In this document: positions 48,831-61,010 of the stretch, piece after piece | How positions within the stretch are numbered: position 1 is the stretch's first letter | How the letters are laid out: every line of letters starts with the position of its first letter | From: Ptiloglossa arizonensis | Taxonomy: Eukaryota; Arthropoda; Insecta; Hymenoptera; Colletidae | Length of the DNA stretch: 64,000 nucleotides | Direction of reading: 5' to 3' | Assembly (NCBI RefSeq): GCF_051014685.1 | Contig: NC_135050.1 | Coordinates: forward strand, 1,178,001 to 1,242,000 | Notes under the pieces: model-generated | The model's database searches: none | Seen by the model: only the letters and a program-made list of their open reading frames with translations | What the model was told of the DNA's origin: nothing | Translations under genes and position numbers: made by a program

Positions 48831-49984
48831 TATAGTATTTTTGTACTCGGAATTCTACGCCTCCACTTGTAAGAAAATCATTCTCGCTATATTATATACT
48901 TCTTTAAACCGTACAACTTTTGTAACATTTTCACGTATTGTTTCAAATAAGAAAGATATTCGAGCGGACGGACTTCGTGAGACGCACCGTAGGTAGACAT
49001 AAAAATTCGGGCTTCAAATCCTACGAGTCGATGCGTAAACTTTCCGAAGCATAGTGAGTTAAAAAATGATATCCACCTTTTTGATATCCTAATACACAAG
49101 GTGGGATATTTTTCAACCCACCGTGAAAAATTAAAATAACTCCGTACAAGTGGCACGGTGAGCCTGCAAATATTTCATCTTGTAACGAAACATCCGGTCG
49201 AACGATTTAAAAAATGTTAGTTATTTCGTATCGTTTCACACGTTTAGCACCTGTGCCGCGAACGGTTATTAAACTTCGACTCCTCGAGCCGGCACGTATC
49301 CGTGAAATGAATTCTCGACTTACGAGAGTGTTCGCGATGGACGATTCGTCGCGAGGCGAATCATTTGTCGCGTTTTGTCTCCGTTCGAATTCGGAGCCAA
49401 GTCGTTTCGAACGCGAAGGACGCCAACAGAGGGGTCTCGAGAGGTCCTGAATTTTTGCGAACCGGAACGACGGAGCGCCGCGTCATTGGGCGCCGTGAAA
49501 GCGTCAAGTAGAATATTGCGTCACGGCGCAGACATTTTCGTGACTGTTCGCGTGTTTCGAGTGACGGTGAGTTCTCTACGGGGCCATAGGAGACGTGCAA
49601 ACACGTAAGTGGACGTGGACGCGATAGACAGACGGTGTCTTGGGCGGCAGTAACGAACGGAGCCGAAGGGCGGGGAGCAGCAGGATTACCGACACGTATC
49701 GGCGAGTCAGGAGTCACGTTGCCCGACACGCGCTACGAGCTCGGCCCGATGTAGGTTAGTATTTTTCCGCGAGCGACCCGGTACATACGAATACGGGCGC
49801 AATGCGCGGCGTGTGCCGCGCCGGGCAAAACAATACGGTGTGTGACCGGCTATACCACGTCCTAGTAGCTGCCACTTTTACAGTCCCCCTACGATGTAAC
49901 GCGATTAAGGTAAGACACGGGGCCGCCTCCGCGAGGTCCTCGACGCAACCTTACAAGGAATTTCCGAGACCATATTCCCTCCTG

Positions 49985-50495
49985 TCCGGTTTATCTCAGG
50001 ACACGAAAGAAGTACCGTGTCTAGCGTACTCGATACCAACGATATTGTTACGCGAGAAGTTTTATCCTTTGACGACGGATAACACTCGACGGGAAATTGA
50101 CAAAGTAGAGAATTGAAAAATTAATTCCAGTCGAACGGAAAGATTCACTCGGTGAGATTTGTTTCTGGATACGAAGGAAGTAGCGTGTCTAGCGTGCTCG
50201 ATACTAACGATATTGTTACGCGAGAAGTTTTATCCTTTGACGATGGATAACACTCGACGGGAAATTGACAAAGTAGAGAATTGAAAAATTAATTCCAGTC
50301 GAACGGAAAGATTCACTCGGTGAGATTTGTTTCCGGATACGAAGGAAGTAGCGTGTCGTGCTCGACGATTAACGATATTTTTTACGCGAGAATTTTCATC
50401 GTTCGACAATGAATAGTAATACTCCGCTGAAATTTAAAAGAAAATGGTGGTTTGAAAAATTAATTCGAATCGAACGAAAGGGTTTACTCTGGCTT
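49985..50495. repeat. satellite-like tandem array, three units of 166-168 bases
   Basis: The landmark CGCGAGAA occurs at 50051, 50219 and 50385. Units 1 and 2 are nearly identical over about 120 bases; unit 3 is strongly diverged. A further near-identical partial unit (about 130 bases) lies apart at 50706-50835, inside a MITE (separate entry). The frames crossing the array are not gene-like. Confidence 0.9.
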
Positions 50496-50671
50496 TCAAA
50501 CGTTTGCCCTCGTAATCGGGTAAATGTTTTGTTTCGTGCATTTGCCACTAGATGCCCTCTATTCAACGCTTGCTAACAGTCGACTCAAAATACTCTAAAG
50601 CCAGGATCAAAAGTTTGCTGGGTCAGTTTGACCGACCATCAGCAGAACCTGAACGAAACACCAATTTAATA

Positions 50672-50881
50672 GGTCGTTCGATAAGTTAATAAAACTAGTT
50701 ACTGTACCGATATTGTTACGCGAGAAGTTTTATCCTTTGACGACGGATAATACTCGACGGGAAATTGACAAAGTAGAGAATTGAAAAATTAATTCGAGTC
50801 GAACGGAAAGATTCACTCGGTGAGATTTGTTTCTGTACCGTTCAATAAGTTTTATGGAACAACAAATCTTATCGAACAACC
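50672..50881. mobile_element. TA-flanked MITE carrying a satellite unit
   Basis: The left end GGTCGTTCGATAAGTT and right end ATCTTATCGAACAACC are inverted copies (14 of 16 match), each bordered by TA. The ends belong to the same mariner-type family as 54114, 57782 and 60939. The interior (50706-50835) is almost the same as the array unit at 50041-50170. It has no coding capacity. Confidence 0.75.
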
Positions 50882-53800
50882 TAGTATATTCGTAACAATT
50901 TCACGAAATTTTTGTTCCTATCTTGGAACTAAATTGTTCGACCGCTCGGTGTAGACGTCTTTTTAATTATCACTGTTATTTATCAGCATCGTTCTTTGAG
51001 TATAAAAGAACGGTAGGATATGCATATATGCACGATAGAAGACTCGTTGATTGGAAAAATTTAAATATATTCATAATCGTTGTCGGAAGCTGTGAAAACA
51101 CTCGGTTAATTGGTTACTTCAGGTTTAGCGTTCTGCGTAAGTTAGATACGAATGACGTTAACGATCCAGACAAAAAATCTACTAAAGTGTCGTATAGATG
51201 TTTAGTAGATGCAGTAGTGCAATTGATCAGTAGTGCGAAAGAGTCATAAATATTGATCGGTTTATAAAGCACTTTAGAAACATATAACGAGAAGAGATTT
51301 CAAAGTAGAAGCGTTAGACGTAAGAATATTTCGTCCGTTTTGAAATTGTGGTTGATTTTTCTAAAACTTATGGCAGAACAGTGTCGCAAACCGAATTGCT
51401 CGTACCGGTGAAACCTATCTCGCTTTCCTTGAATTGTTAAGCTCGATCTTCCTCGATTAAAATGGTCTATAAAAATAATCTTACTTAAAGTACGGGGGAT
51501 CGGTTAAAGTATCGCGATACGTATAATAGTCGAAGCGCTTACTTTCAAGAGTTTTGTGGAACGAGTGATCGTTCGGTATCGTTTCGAAAAAAAGGAAGAG
51601 TACAATTTCGCAACGTTCGCAAGACTTCCTTCATTTCTATCGACAATTCCAATTAGTAAGTGCAACGATTATCGATTCGTCATCGTTGAGTTAGGGCAGG
51701 TTCGCGCGAAAAGATAATCGCGAATCGTAAAACTAGTCTCGAGTTTGATTTATCGGAAGGTGAACTCGTAATCGACTCGTGGTTACAAGTAATCTATTGT
51801 TAAGCATATCGGGAACATGTGTGCATTCGATTACGAGAAATGTAAGTAAGAATTCCTAGCAGAAGCTAATCGAGTTAACAAACTGTCGTGAAACGAACGA
51901 AGAATATTTATCGAAAGCGAAATTACACAGTTCGAAGCTACTAAAGAATCATTTTGCGAAACAATTTTATAACCGGGCGAAGTAATTAATATTTTGAAAA
52001 TTGACGGGACTTTGCAAATTAAACATCGTTAAAAATATCATTTCATCGTATGCACGGAACGTCTGAAACATAATTTTAAACACGGTTTCGTCTTTGTCGC
52101 GCCGAAGAACAAGATGTTTCACATTTTTTAAGTTTCTTTCCGTTGTAACGCAATACACCGTATCGTTCGAAAGTATTCCATCGTCGGTTCGATACAATAC
52201 AAATTCATTTTTATTATAAATACTTTCTCTCGAGAAAGCAATAGAATTACACACATTGTTAAGTTTATCAAACGCGCGTGAAACAAATGATCGAATACTT
52301 TCAAACATTGGTCTACATGTGCATTTGATAATCCTATATTTGAAGATATTTTTTATAATAGTTTAACGGACAACAGATATCCAAATAGATTTCCAAATAG
52401 ATTTCCAAATAGATTTCGATGTTTTTGTAAACCATGGTTAGGTTTAACACGATATTGGTGTTATTTTTTAAAATTTCTCCCAATTATCGGCTCGTCTGCA
52501 TAACACGTGTTGGTCGTTTAATCGTGTCTCGATAAGACATTTGGTCAACGTAGCGTGGCAGTGAACGCGTCAAGCCGCGCTACCGGGTGAGCAAAGTATC
52601 CGCGAACCAAGGAATCTCGCACGTTGGCTAATCTCTTTCCTCGTGTCGGTTTATTTACTGCGTCGAGCCTGTCACGTGTTCGACTGCACGGTTGGACGCA
52701 TGATCCCCAGCAAGAATGTACGATCAGACTTTCCTTCTAGCGTGTCTGCAGGCGTCGACAGTCACGCAGCAGAGCTTATCTATTATTAGTAACGTTGTCG
52801 CGTATAGTATGCAACGTGAGCATCAATCGAATCCAACTCGGCACAGTCGTCCAATTGAATTCTTTTCTTCGGAATTTTTCGATTAATTAGAATTAAGCGA
52901 TTAAGACAATGACGTTCCGTATTCATCTCCCGTATCTCCGATCACCGGATTACACTTATCGCACGTTGGTGTTTGACTTTCAGATCTGCTTGGTACCGAC
53001 GTTGTTGCTAAATTTAACGTATATCTTGTATCGGTGGTTAACGTTGGCGAAATTTTTCCAGCATCGAATACGTCACATTGTGGTAAGTTACGGTGGAAAA
53101 GCAAGATGTCGTGAACACTTTTCAAAATTAAAATCCGTGGTCAAATTCTTCTCTTTAATCTGTCCCCTCGTTTGCGTTGATAAATTCTCCAGAATATTTT
53201 CTGGAATATTAAAAAAATTCCAATAATCGAGAGACCGAGATCTTGATACTTTCTCGCGACAAATATCGAATATTCTACTCGAAACGACGATTCCTTTTTT
53301 CCTTCGATTTTGTTTCTTTTATCTCGTAGGAATTCCTAAACGTTCGTCTTTTTCACAATGTTTATTTATTACACACGTGAATGTATTTATTACATTCGTA
53401 TGTATTTTTAACACGTTTTAACGTTATCTTTCCGTATCGATCGTTTCGATTAAATTGAATTTATCAATGAACGGTGCAGGTAATCGATACGTTTATCGTT
53501 AAGTTTATTAACGAAAATTCAAGGTAAATCGAATATGTCCGCGGAAGCAAATGTTTCTTTCTTCGCGACATCGCGATCAAGTCGCGCGTGTGATTTCATA
53601 ATTAAAAATACGTAAACATACGCGGAGAGAAAAAAAGGAAAAATACGAGCATCGAGCAAAAAAAAAAAAAACGAGCCGAGACGAGCCGAGACGAATCAGC
53701 GTTGCCGATCGGTAGGTAAAGTGTCACGTAGATGATTCTTTTCGACCACCCGTTAAGTACACGTGCGCGAGCATGCGACGCCGTGCATTTATGCATCGTG

Positions 53801-54113
53801 ACTTTCTACTTACAACTAAGCGCGTCCAGGTACCGAGCACGTAACGTACGATCGATTGCATTATGTGGTCCACACGTGGCTGATAAGGAGGCATGCATTT
53901 AAACCGTTCTGTCGTTATTTTCATCCTCGTGGTTGAAATTGTATTCACGACTAAATCTGTCCGAGTATTCGAAACATTCGAGCGCCTTAAAACTGGGGCT
54001 GCAACTACTCGTCAAAATTGTCTGTATTCGAATCATCGAACACTTGGGCGATCCGCATACTTTATTTGCGATTCGTTTATTTTTATTTTAGATGTCGTAG
54101 AATATTTCTAACA
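50882..54113. other. intronic or intergenic DNA without recognisable genes
   Basis: Short frames only, none with a family signature. A 12-base tandem repeat (ATTTCCAAATAG, three to four units) lies at 52376-52419. Nothing else was seen. Confidence 0.5.
52376..52419. repeat. 12-base minisatellite
   Basis: ATTTCCAAATAG repeated three times, with a variant first unit. Confidence 0.9.
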
Positions 54114-54159
54114 GGTCGCTCGATAAGCTTTATCGAACGACGAAACTTATCGAACAACC
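54114..54159. mobile_element. minimal palindromic mariner-type MITE
   Basis: GGTCGCTCGATAAGCTTT is followed almost directly by the inverted AAACTTATCGAACAACC. At about 46 bases it is essentially two ends with no interior, bordered by CA on the left and TA on the right. Confidence 0.65.
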
Positions 54160-55049
54160 TAGTATTTTTGGTAACGAGAAATTAATGCGCAAGCAGCTCC
54201 TTTTGCACTCGGTATAAGTATGTTTCAACGGAAAACGAAGCAATCGATTGGAATTTTGGTAAAACGTTTCGCGACTTTTTCCACGGGAAGGGACTTGTTC
54301 TTATTTAATTTGCACCATTTTAGGGGATCCGCATTGTCATTCGTATGCGTGCCCCAATAATCGGTCGACGACAGGATGTAATTAACCTTCCGGGACGCGT
54401 GTGCGTGTTTATTTCATACGGAGTGGAATTTTTTTCCACCATTATTTTATAAGGGGAGAAGAACCTTCCTCTATTCCACCGATACGTCTCCCTTTGTTAT
54501 TGAACTTTACAAATTTACTTTCATAAAACGTGTAAAATGTTTCTCTATTTATAGTATCGAACAGGCACGTACATTTCCTCGTGTCAGACGGGGAACGTGT
54601 CTTTTGGAAGGTTAAATACATCATCAGGGTCTGCATTATTCAAATATTGTAAATATACGAATACTGTGTTGTTATCGATAATTTAGTATTAGAAATATAT
54701 CTACGTTCGTTATACGTTTAACCCTTTGTCTGAACTTGATTTCCAAAAACAGATTTTTCTGGTAAAAAAATTGTGCCAAGAATTGTACCAGTGTAATATC
54801 ATTTATAATATTGTATACGAATACTATAGATCGTACGTGATACTGATAAATTTGCTTCTGTCGACGGTAGTATTGTATTCCCTTGCTGCCGTGTTATTAG
54901 TACCATGTAATAATCACATCGGCAAGTATTAATCTCAAATGTCGTTATTCGGTATATTATCTTTCAACGCGTTACCATTCTCCTGAACGACCACTCGTGT
55001 ATTGCATTCCTTGGCTATCACGAGTAAATGGTAGATCGATTCGGTTATT

Positions 55050-55215
55050 AATTCGATTCACTCGAAATGTCCAAGCTATTCGAAGTATTCGAACTACTCG
55101 AAATGTTCGAGCAATTGAAAACGTTCCATTTGCTCGAATCATTGGATTTATTAAAAATGTACGAACTGCACGAAGCGTTCGAGTACTCGACTCGGTACGG
55201 ATATTCGAGTCTCAC
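55050..55215. repeat. degenerate TCGAA-rich short tandem repeat
   Basis: About ten units of roughly 15 bases built on the pattern (A/T)(T/C)TCGAA with variable spacers, for example TATTCGAAGTATTCGAACTA. A smaller patch of the same character lies at 36020-36100. The coiled-coil-like frame over it is a by-product of the period. Confidence 0.6.
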
Positions 55216-57283
55216 CTTACTTTTTTCGAGTACTCGCCAGCTATTCGCGATCCCGTGTTTGGAGTCGCGTTGCGCGAGACCAAAGGCTGCATACTATATT
55301 GTCACGATGCGCGTGCGTGCACGAAATGTTCATTGCGGTTCACGTGTGTCGTGTTGACACTGTCAGCCATTCTCGTCGGTTATCGATACACGTACGCTTA
55401 TCGGTTGCATCTATGTGGGCTGTCGATTTGTCATTTTTGGATTCACGATTACGAATTCTCGTACTTTCCATCGAAGAACTAAAATATGCGTACGTATTAC
55501 GATTTTAGGAAAAGAGAGAAAATACAATCGTTGATGTATTTTTTTCGCTCTTTTTTTTTTTATTAAGAATGCTTCGACTTTATTTATACGTTTCTCACGG
55601 TACAACGGGAAAGTTTATTCACTTATGAAAAATCGAACTATTGAATAAATTCTAAAATTTAATTTTTAAAGGTTTCCAAATAGTGAATTAAGAATCATAT
55701 ATACACATATCGAGGGGATCAATGTATTGACACAGTTCAATGAGAATTCGGTGGGATGTGAAAGGAATAAATTCTAAATAAATTTATAAAATTATTAATT
55801 ATATCGATGTAGGTTTATTGTAATTTACCGTAGTTTGTGCGAGGAATGAATTTTAAATTAACGAAGTTTCTGTACGTAAAATTAAAAGTAGCGTTAATAC
55901 GATAAGTATCTTTTGCCGAGATATCCAATGAATTGAAAATAGTTCTCGTACATATAGATATATCCGGTACTATATGCTAACAACGACGTAGAATGTTCCC
56001 TTTGTAACGCTGAATGTTTTCAGTTGATTATTTCGCGTTTTCGATGATTCATATCTAGCCAGGAAATATGGTAACAGGAAAATGGTGAATACGTCATTGG
56101 ATGTTCTTTCGTCTACAGTCACGTTGGATCTACGTGGCTGTGTTGGCGACTTTTCAAAGAGATATTCGATCGAACTTGTCGATCGTCGAATCGATCGGTG
56201 CCGACTGTAATTCCTAGCTGGCGATAAGACGTTTTTAGGAAACATACCATTGGCTTGTGAAGCATGGTCGATATTATGGCTGCTTTCGTCGGTGGAAAGT
56301 CGTTGGCGATAAATCTTTACAAATAATCGGAACTAAAGAATAAATGATGATAAATCCGTTGGTATAAATATATGGTTGCGTTTACCCTGAGGATGTAAAA
56401 GGTCGGTGCTATTTTTGAAATGCGCATTCTTCTAACTCTTAATGACATAAGTTTCCAAGAAATTGGGTATGGCTTGAGAATGTCATCTACTGTTCTATAA
56501 GAAGCATTTCAATTATACCGTTCTCAGTGACTATTGACGCAAATCCACGTGAACATCATACACGAGCTAATTCATCTAAGAGAATCGAAATTAGAAATTC
56601 TTGTAACGTTGCTACAAAGTATATTTGCATTGTACCGTGTCACATGAGCTGATGCAAAATCTAGTATAATCTAGCTTCGAATGTTCGAGACGACGAGACT
56701 CGAATAGTGTCTTGATTTACACGAGATTTTTGTTTCGGATGTCTCTATCTATATGAGATTTTTATTCCGGATGTCTCGATTCTTGCGTAAGAGGAATGCC
56801 TTGGAGAGAAAATGGAAACTTACCTCTACAAGGCTTTCGCGATTTAAATTGTTTCAATCTTCGTTCTATATTTTCGCGTTAGTACTCGAGCGTGTACTTT
56901 GAACTGTTTTTCACGTGCATCATACTTTGTACCAGCGAACTTTGAATTTCGACGCGTTATTGAACCGTTGATATCGTTAATAAATTAACGTGTACGATAT
57001 CGAGATTCCAAATGTTTGCAATCGCTAAGTAATCCAAATTCCACGAACTTTGGAGGAGATACAACGTCATATAAACCCTTGATAAACCCACGAGGATGGT
57101 TACGTGGACGAATCACCTTGGAATTTTTACGCTCTTCAAAACTGAAAGTTCTAGTGTTTTCCTTTAGCGATATACTTCTTTTTAGGTGTTATTGTTCGAT
57201 GATTCGTGGGAGAGTTATCAGTGATCTAGATAGTTGAACCGAAAGATTACTCATTCCTGCGATTGAAAACTTTGCGATTTATC
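55216..57283. other. intronic or intergenic DNA without recognisable genes
   Basis: No exon signature. A short duplication with 45-50 base spacing (GAGATTTTT followed by CGGATGTCTC, twice) lies near 56730-56790. Confidence 0.5.
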
Positions 57284-57412
57284 GAGTTGTTCGTAAAGTC
57301 ATTTCGTTTTATTCGGTGAAAATGAAACACGATTTTTTTAGAGTGTATAAACATTTTATTGAATTATACATTCTCCATTTTGGAAAACGAAATGACTTTC
57401 CGAATAACCCAA
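57284..57412. mobile_element. mariner MITE (mellifera/mauritiana-type ends)
   Basis: The left end GTTGTTCGTAAAGTCATTTC and the complement of the right end (GTTATTCGGAAAGTCATTTC) match closely and resemble classical insect mariner ends. The 70-base interior (ACATTTTATTGAATTATA then CATTCTCCATTTTGG) looks like mariner leader sequence, so this is probably an internal-deletion derivative. Confidence 0.75.
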
Positions 57413-57781
57413 TAAATCTCGGTTTCGTAATAGGATCGAATGTTTTTTTTTCTAGATAAATAATATCGGAATTACAGCAAGATGGTTTTTAAGACGAATT
57501 CATCGATGATTAAATATATCGGTCGACGAAGTAGTTGTAATCTCTGACCAATAATTCGATCGATCGAATCATTTTTTTGCGAATATAAGTTTTCGAAAGT
57601 CATCTTCGTATCGAGCTGTTGACACCGACTGTTTTTAATATTAATTATTAATATTCATTTTCGTACGAATACGAGTAGATCGATTTTCTGGACAATTTAA
57701 TCTATCGATGTTTTTTTCTTCGTAGAATTACGAATCAACTTCGCGGAATAATAACATTTTAGAGCTACGTTGATATTACTA

Positions 57782-58016
57782 GGTTGTTCGATAAGTTTCA
57801 TCGTTTTTCCATTGTAAAAGAAATACTGTGACACTTCAACTTTGAACAACTGTAAATATACAAGTCTGTAAATATATAGAAATGTAAATATATAAGATCT
57901 ACATAAAACTTCACGCACGTTCATCGAACGGTAGGTACCATCTTTAGAAAAATAAAACGGCGAACCTGATAGCTCCGTTTCTTATCGAACTACAAAACTT
58001 ACTATATTTAGCAACC
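57782..58016. mobile_element. mariner-type MITE, 235 bases (GGTTGTTCGATAAGTT family)
   Basis: The left end GGTTGTTCGATAAGTTTCAT and the right end (TTATCGAACTACAAAACTTA ... GCAACC) are degenerate inverted copies flanked by TA on both sides. The interior shares ordered words with the copy at 62633 (ATTGTAAAA, AACTTTGAA, GTAAATATAC, GTTCATCGAAC, GGTACCATCTTTAGAAAAAT), so they are two copies of one family. Confidence 0.75.
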
Positions 58017-59899
58017 TATTACTTTTCGCTGTTTACGAAGCATCGTTCGATCGTTACGCGATTCTTTTGCGGAGGTAGCCGATAGAAACGATAAACCGAT
58101 CAAAGAAATTCTTATTGCGGCAGTGATCGGTAATCGACGTCGCGGATTTCTTTGTTGTTCCTGCGTGGGCAATGCGTGCCCACTTTACACACGTGCGTGA
58201 GCTTGTGCGTTCCGTAACATAACACGAAAGTGAATGGTACTGATGACTGCTCACGAGTTGGCAGAAAGTTCTTCGAAGGACGCTGCCGACATTGAATTAT
58301 TCCGTACGTATAAAACACCATTTAAATTCAAATTTTTAACACGGAGTCAAAATAATACGGAATATACATAATTTTACCAAAACGATTCGTAACGTTCTGT
58401 GTTTCGAAGATATTTTCGAGCGCGATAGAAAAAACCATATAATTTTCGTTCAACGAATTGTTGATCGTCTCGTTTACCGACTTTTTTCCAATATGTCGTG
58501 AAATTACATCGATCGATAGATTATTGCGCGATAGAGAAACTTGGCGTGTAGCTACGGTATTTGTAGTGAATTGCGTTTTATCGCTGAACAGGTGGGATAT
58601 CGCGATAAGACCTGGGTTATTAATCTTTTAACAGTATAATCTGTCAGAGATACGGGTTAGACGATAACAGGTTGTATTATTACGACGACGGTTGTCATTG
58701 TTCACCACCTTTATTTTTATATTTTCTTCAAGACGTAACGTAACGTTGCACATTATCAATTTACTCTGTTTGTTGTAAATTCGTACATTTATCGCAATCG
58801 ACGTTCCGATACGACATTTTTTCGACGCACTGTTATACGAAACGAGATTTTGATATTTGCAATGAATTTTTCAGAATCTAACCGATATTATGGTACTCGA
58901 TTACGTTGTAGAAAGCATTTGATCAAATTTCCTGTAAGAAACAACTTAAAGTATTTACGTCTCGTTAACTGCGCTGGAATTCAAGTAGGTTTTAACTGTT
59001 GGCTTAGCCAAGAGTACCGAGAATCGGTCTTTAAATCCATCCTGCTTTAACTTCTTTTATTTCTTTTACTCGATAACTTCCAATCTCGACGAGTCTAAAC
59101 AGTCTGTTTAAAGTTAGAGATTAGAGAATAGGAGCGACTATAATAAACAGTCCTAGAGTTTATAAGAGTATCGGAGTTATAGTTTAATGCGATGTAATCG
59201 TAAGAGACGTGTTATTTTGCGCGTTATTTCCATAATATCGATTATATATTAACAAACAAGAAATAGAACATTGTATCTCTTCGAAATCTCGAGAACAATT
59301 GCCAAATAATTTACCTCCATTTATTGATACACCCTGTAGAGTATCAATAGAACATAAAATATTGTAACACGTAGAACAGCATTTATTTGGTTCTTTAATA
59401 TTAAAAAGTTAATATTTCTACACAATGTTTATTAAAACGTGCAAAGCTTATTAAGATTTTATAATTTTCAATTTTAATCCTTAGTTAATGATATTTCGGT
59501 TACACGTACCTGCTATCGCGGGGTCGTTCAAGACCCATTACAGTTTCGCGTGGGTAGTTGGACATTAATAGTTGTCTGGAGTATGCATAAAAGAGAAACG
59601 TGGATTTTTCAGAAAACATTAACTAACCCTTTGCGCTCGAAGATAGAGCATCTCGATGAAGTATTTTATATCAAAAGTAAAAATAAATCGTAGAATTATT
59701 TTGGAACAACACCTTTTTGTTTCAATATTTCTTGTATCTAGTATGTTTGATTTATTCGTATACATATGAACGGGATAAATTCCATTAGTGTACAGTTGAG
59801 AGTAAATACTTTAAAATACAAAGCGAAACAAAGAATGTAGACAGTGATATACAGAGGTATTATAGTAATTTGTCAATTGAAATTTTAAACAACGAAGAA
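58017..59899. other. intronic or intergenic DNA without recognisable genes
   Basis: AT-rich, short frames only. ACACCCTGTA near 59330 resembles the TACAGGGTG ends at 36940 and 60728. Nothing else was seen. Confidence 0.5.
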
Positions 59900-60345
59900 A
59901 TCGGTTGGATCGCGATATAAGTTGGCAGATGAACAAACGCGAGTGATCCGGAAAAAAAAGCTCACAAAAAAAAGGTAATTAAAAATTTTGTAGGAAAGTT
60001 TAAAAGGCAGTGTATGAAAATTGGATTTGCCAAGTAATTATTCGTTTCGATCGGACAATGATCAGAAGCACATCGTTAAAATAATCAGAGAATGGGTATT
60101 GTATAATATTCCACACGTATTGCCACATTCACCGCAGAGTCTTGATTTAAATCCCGTGGGACATTTATGAAGAGTGAGAAATACTGTTATTGCTTTGAAA
60201 GAAGCGTTGAAACGAAACATTATGGAAATATGACAATCGATAGATTCAAATGTTATTTCTAACGATAAGTGAGTTCACTCAATGGAAACCAGACTTAGGA
60301 TTGTAGGATTGTTATAAAAGCAAACGGTTGGCCAACATCTTATTA
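59900..60345 (+). pseudogene. Tc1-like transposase fossil, second lineage
   Basis: On the plus strand one frame reads DNDQKHIVKIIREW (60054 on; the second catalytic Asp block, usually DNDPKH), then PHSPQSLDLNP, then VGHL and a stop, and later IKANGWPTSY and stop (60311-60345), matching the Tc1 C-terminus IKAxGxPTKY. The third catalytic Glu of NPxEHLW is Gly here, and several stops interrupt the frame. Inverted ends were not found. It differs from the element at 45.8 kb in the C-terminal motif, so it comes from another Tc1 lineage. Confidence 0.75.
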
Positions 60346-60935
60346 AAACTGTCAATCGTTCAATTTAAATAACTATTCAATGTTCGGTTCGAAAGCTTTT
60401 GTGAGCCACTTTTGGTACGTATTTGCAATAAATGTATTGTAAAAACGATACAGACACACGTACATTTAATAATGGAATATTTAAAAAGTCAATTGACGAA
60501 TTATAATAATTTGCCATACTTGAAATTTTTCTAAATTTATTGTTAAATCAGAATTTAGATATTCCAATATGATGTGAAAATGTTTAATTAATTCAAAATT
60601 AACGCCAGTTACTTCAGCAGATTTTTCTGCATTTAGCACTGTTCCAATGCACTTAAAAAGGAAACTCGAGTAGCTAATACGCGTTCGTAAGCCTGAATAT
60701 AGTTAGCTGTACTTCTGGACCGTATTACAGGGTGTCCCAATCGTGACCGGTCGATTTACTTTTTAAATAAAATTCAAACGGTTAAAGCAATCTCGATATA
60801 TCTTTTTTTTTATTTAAAAATACTAACTTGGGAGATAATAACGGAATAAGATACCTTCCAAATGGTCGCTTCGGCTTTCTTTTTCCAGATTACCGATCTT
60901 TTCCCAAAATTGTTCACGACGTTTTCGCACAAACT
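60346..60935. other. non-coding DNA with a TACAGGGTG-type repeat end
   Basis: TACAGGGTGTCCCA at 60728 resembles the end near 36940 (TACAGGGTGGGCCA). No gene was recognised. Confidence 0.45.
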
Positions 60936-61010
60936 GCTTTGTCGTTCGATAAAACTTATCGAACAGTATAGTACTAGGTTGCTCGATAAGTTTTATCGAA
61001 CGACAAAAGT
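60936..61010. mobile_element. mariner-type MITE, near-perfect hairpin
   Basis: CTTTGTCGTTCGATAAAACT is followed after about 20 bases by its complement AGTTTTATCGAACGACAAAA, arms of about 30 bases. It contains the family end AGGTTGCTCGATAAG in the middle, so it is probably two nested or back-to-back ends. A further degraded end lies at 61400-61436 (CTTACCGAACAACCTA). Confidence 0.65.

Larger units (their letters stand above)
46740..49984. other. intronic or intergenic DNA, repeats only
   Basis: No recognisable exon. A degenerate AT-rich tandem stretch lies at 47578-47688, a dispersed repeat copy at 48077-48205 and a long-TIR MITE at 48656-48830. GC-rich DNA lies at 49.25-49.95 kb with no identifiable exon. 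Confidence 0.5.

Noticed and set aside
49985..50495. Direct repeats considered as a CRISPR-like array
   Set aside because: Units are contiguous with no unique spacers and this is insect nuclear DNA. It is a tandem satellite-like repeat.
51967..52308. 113-codon minus-strand frame
   Set aside because: No family signature, no splice signals and no neighbouring exon. Consistent with chance.
54997..55482. 161-codon plus-strand frame and an overlapping leucine-rich frame
   Set aside because: The apparent repeats come from the TCGAA short tandem array. No recognisable protein.
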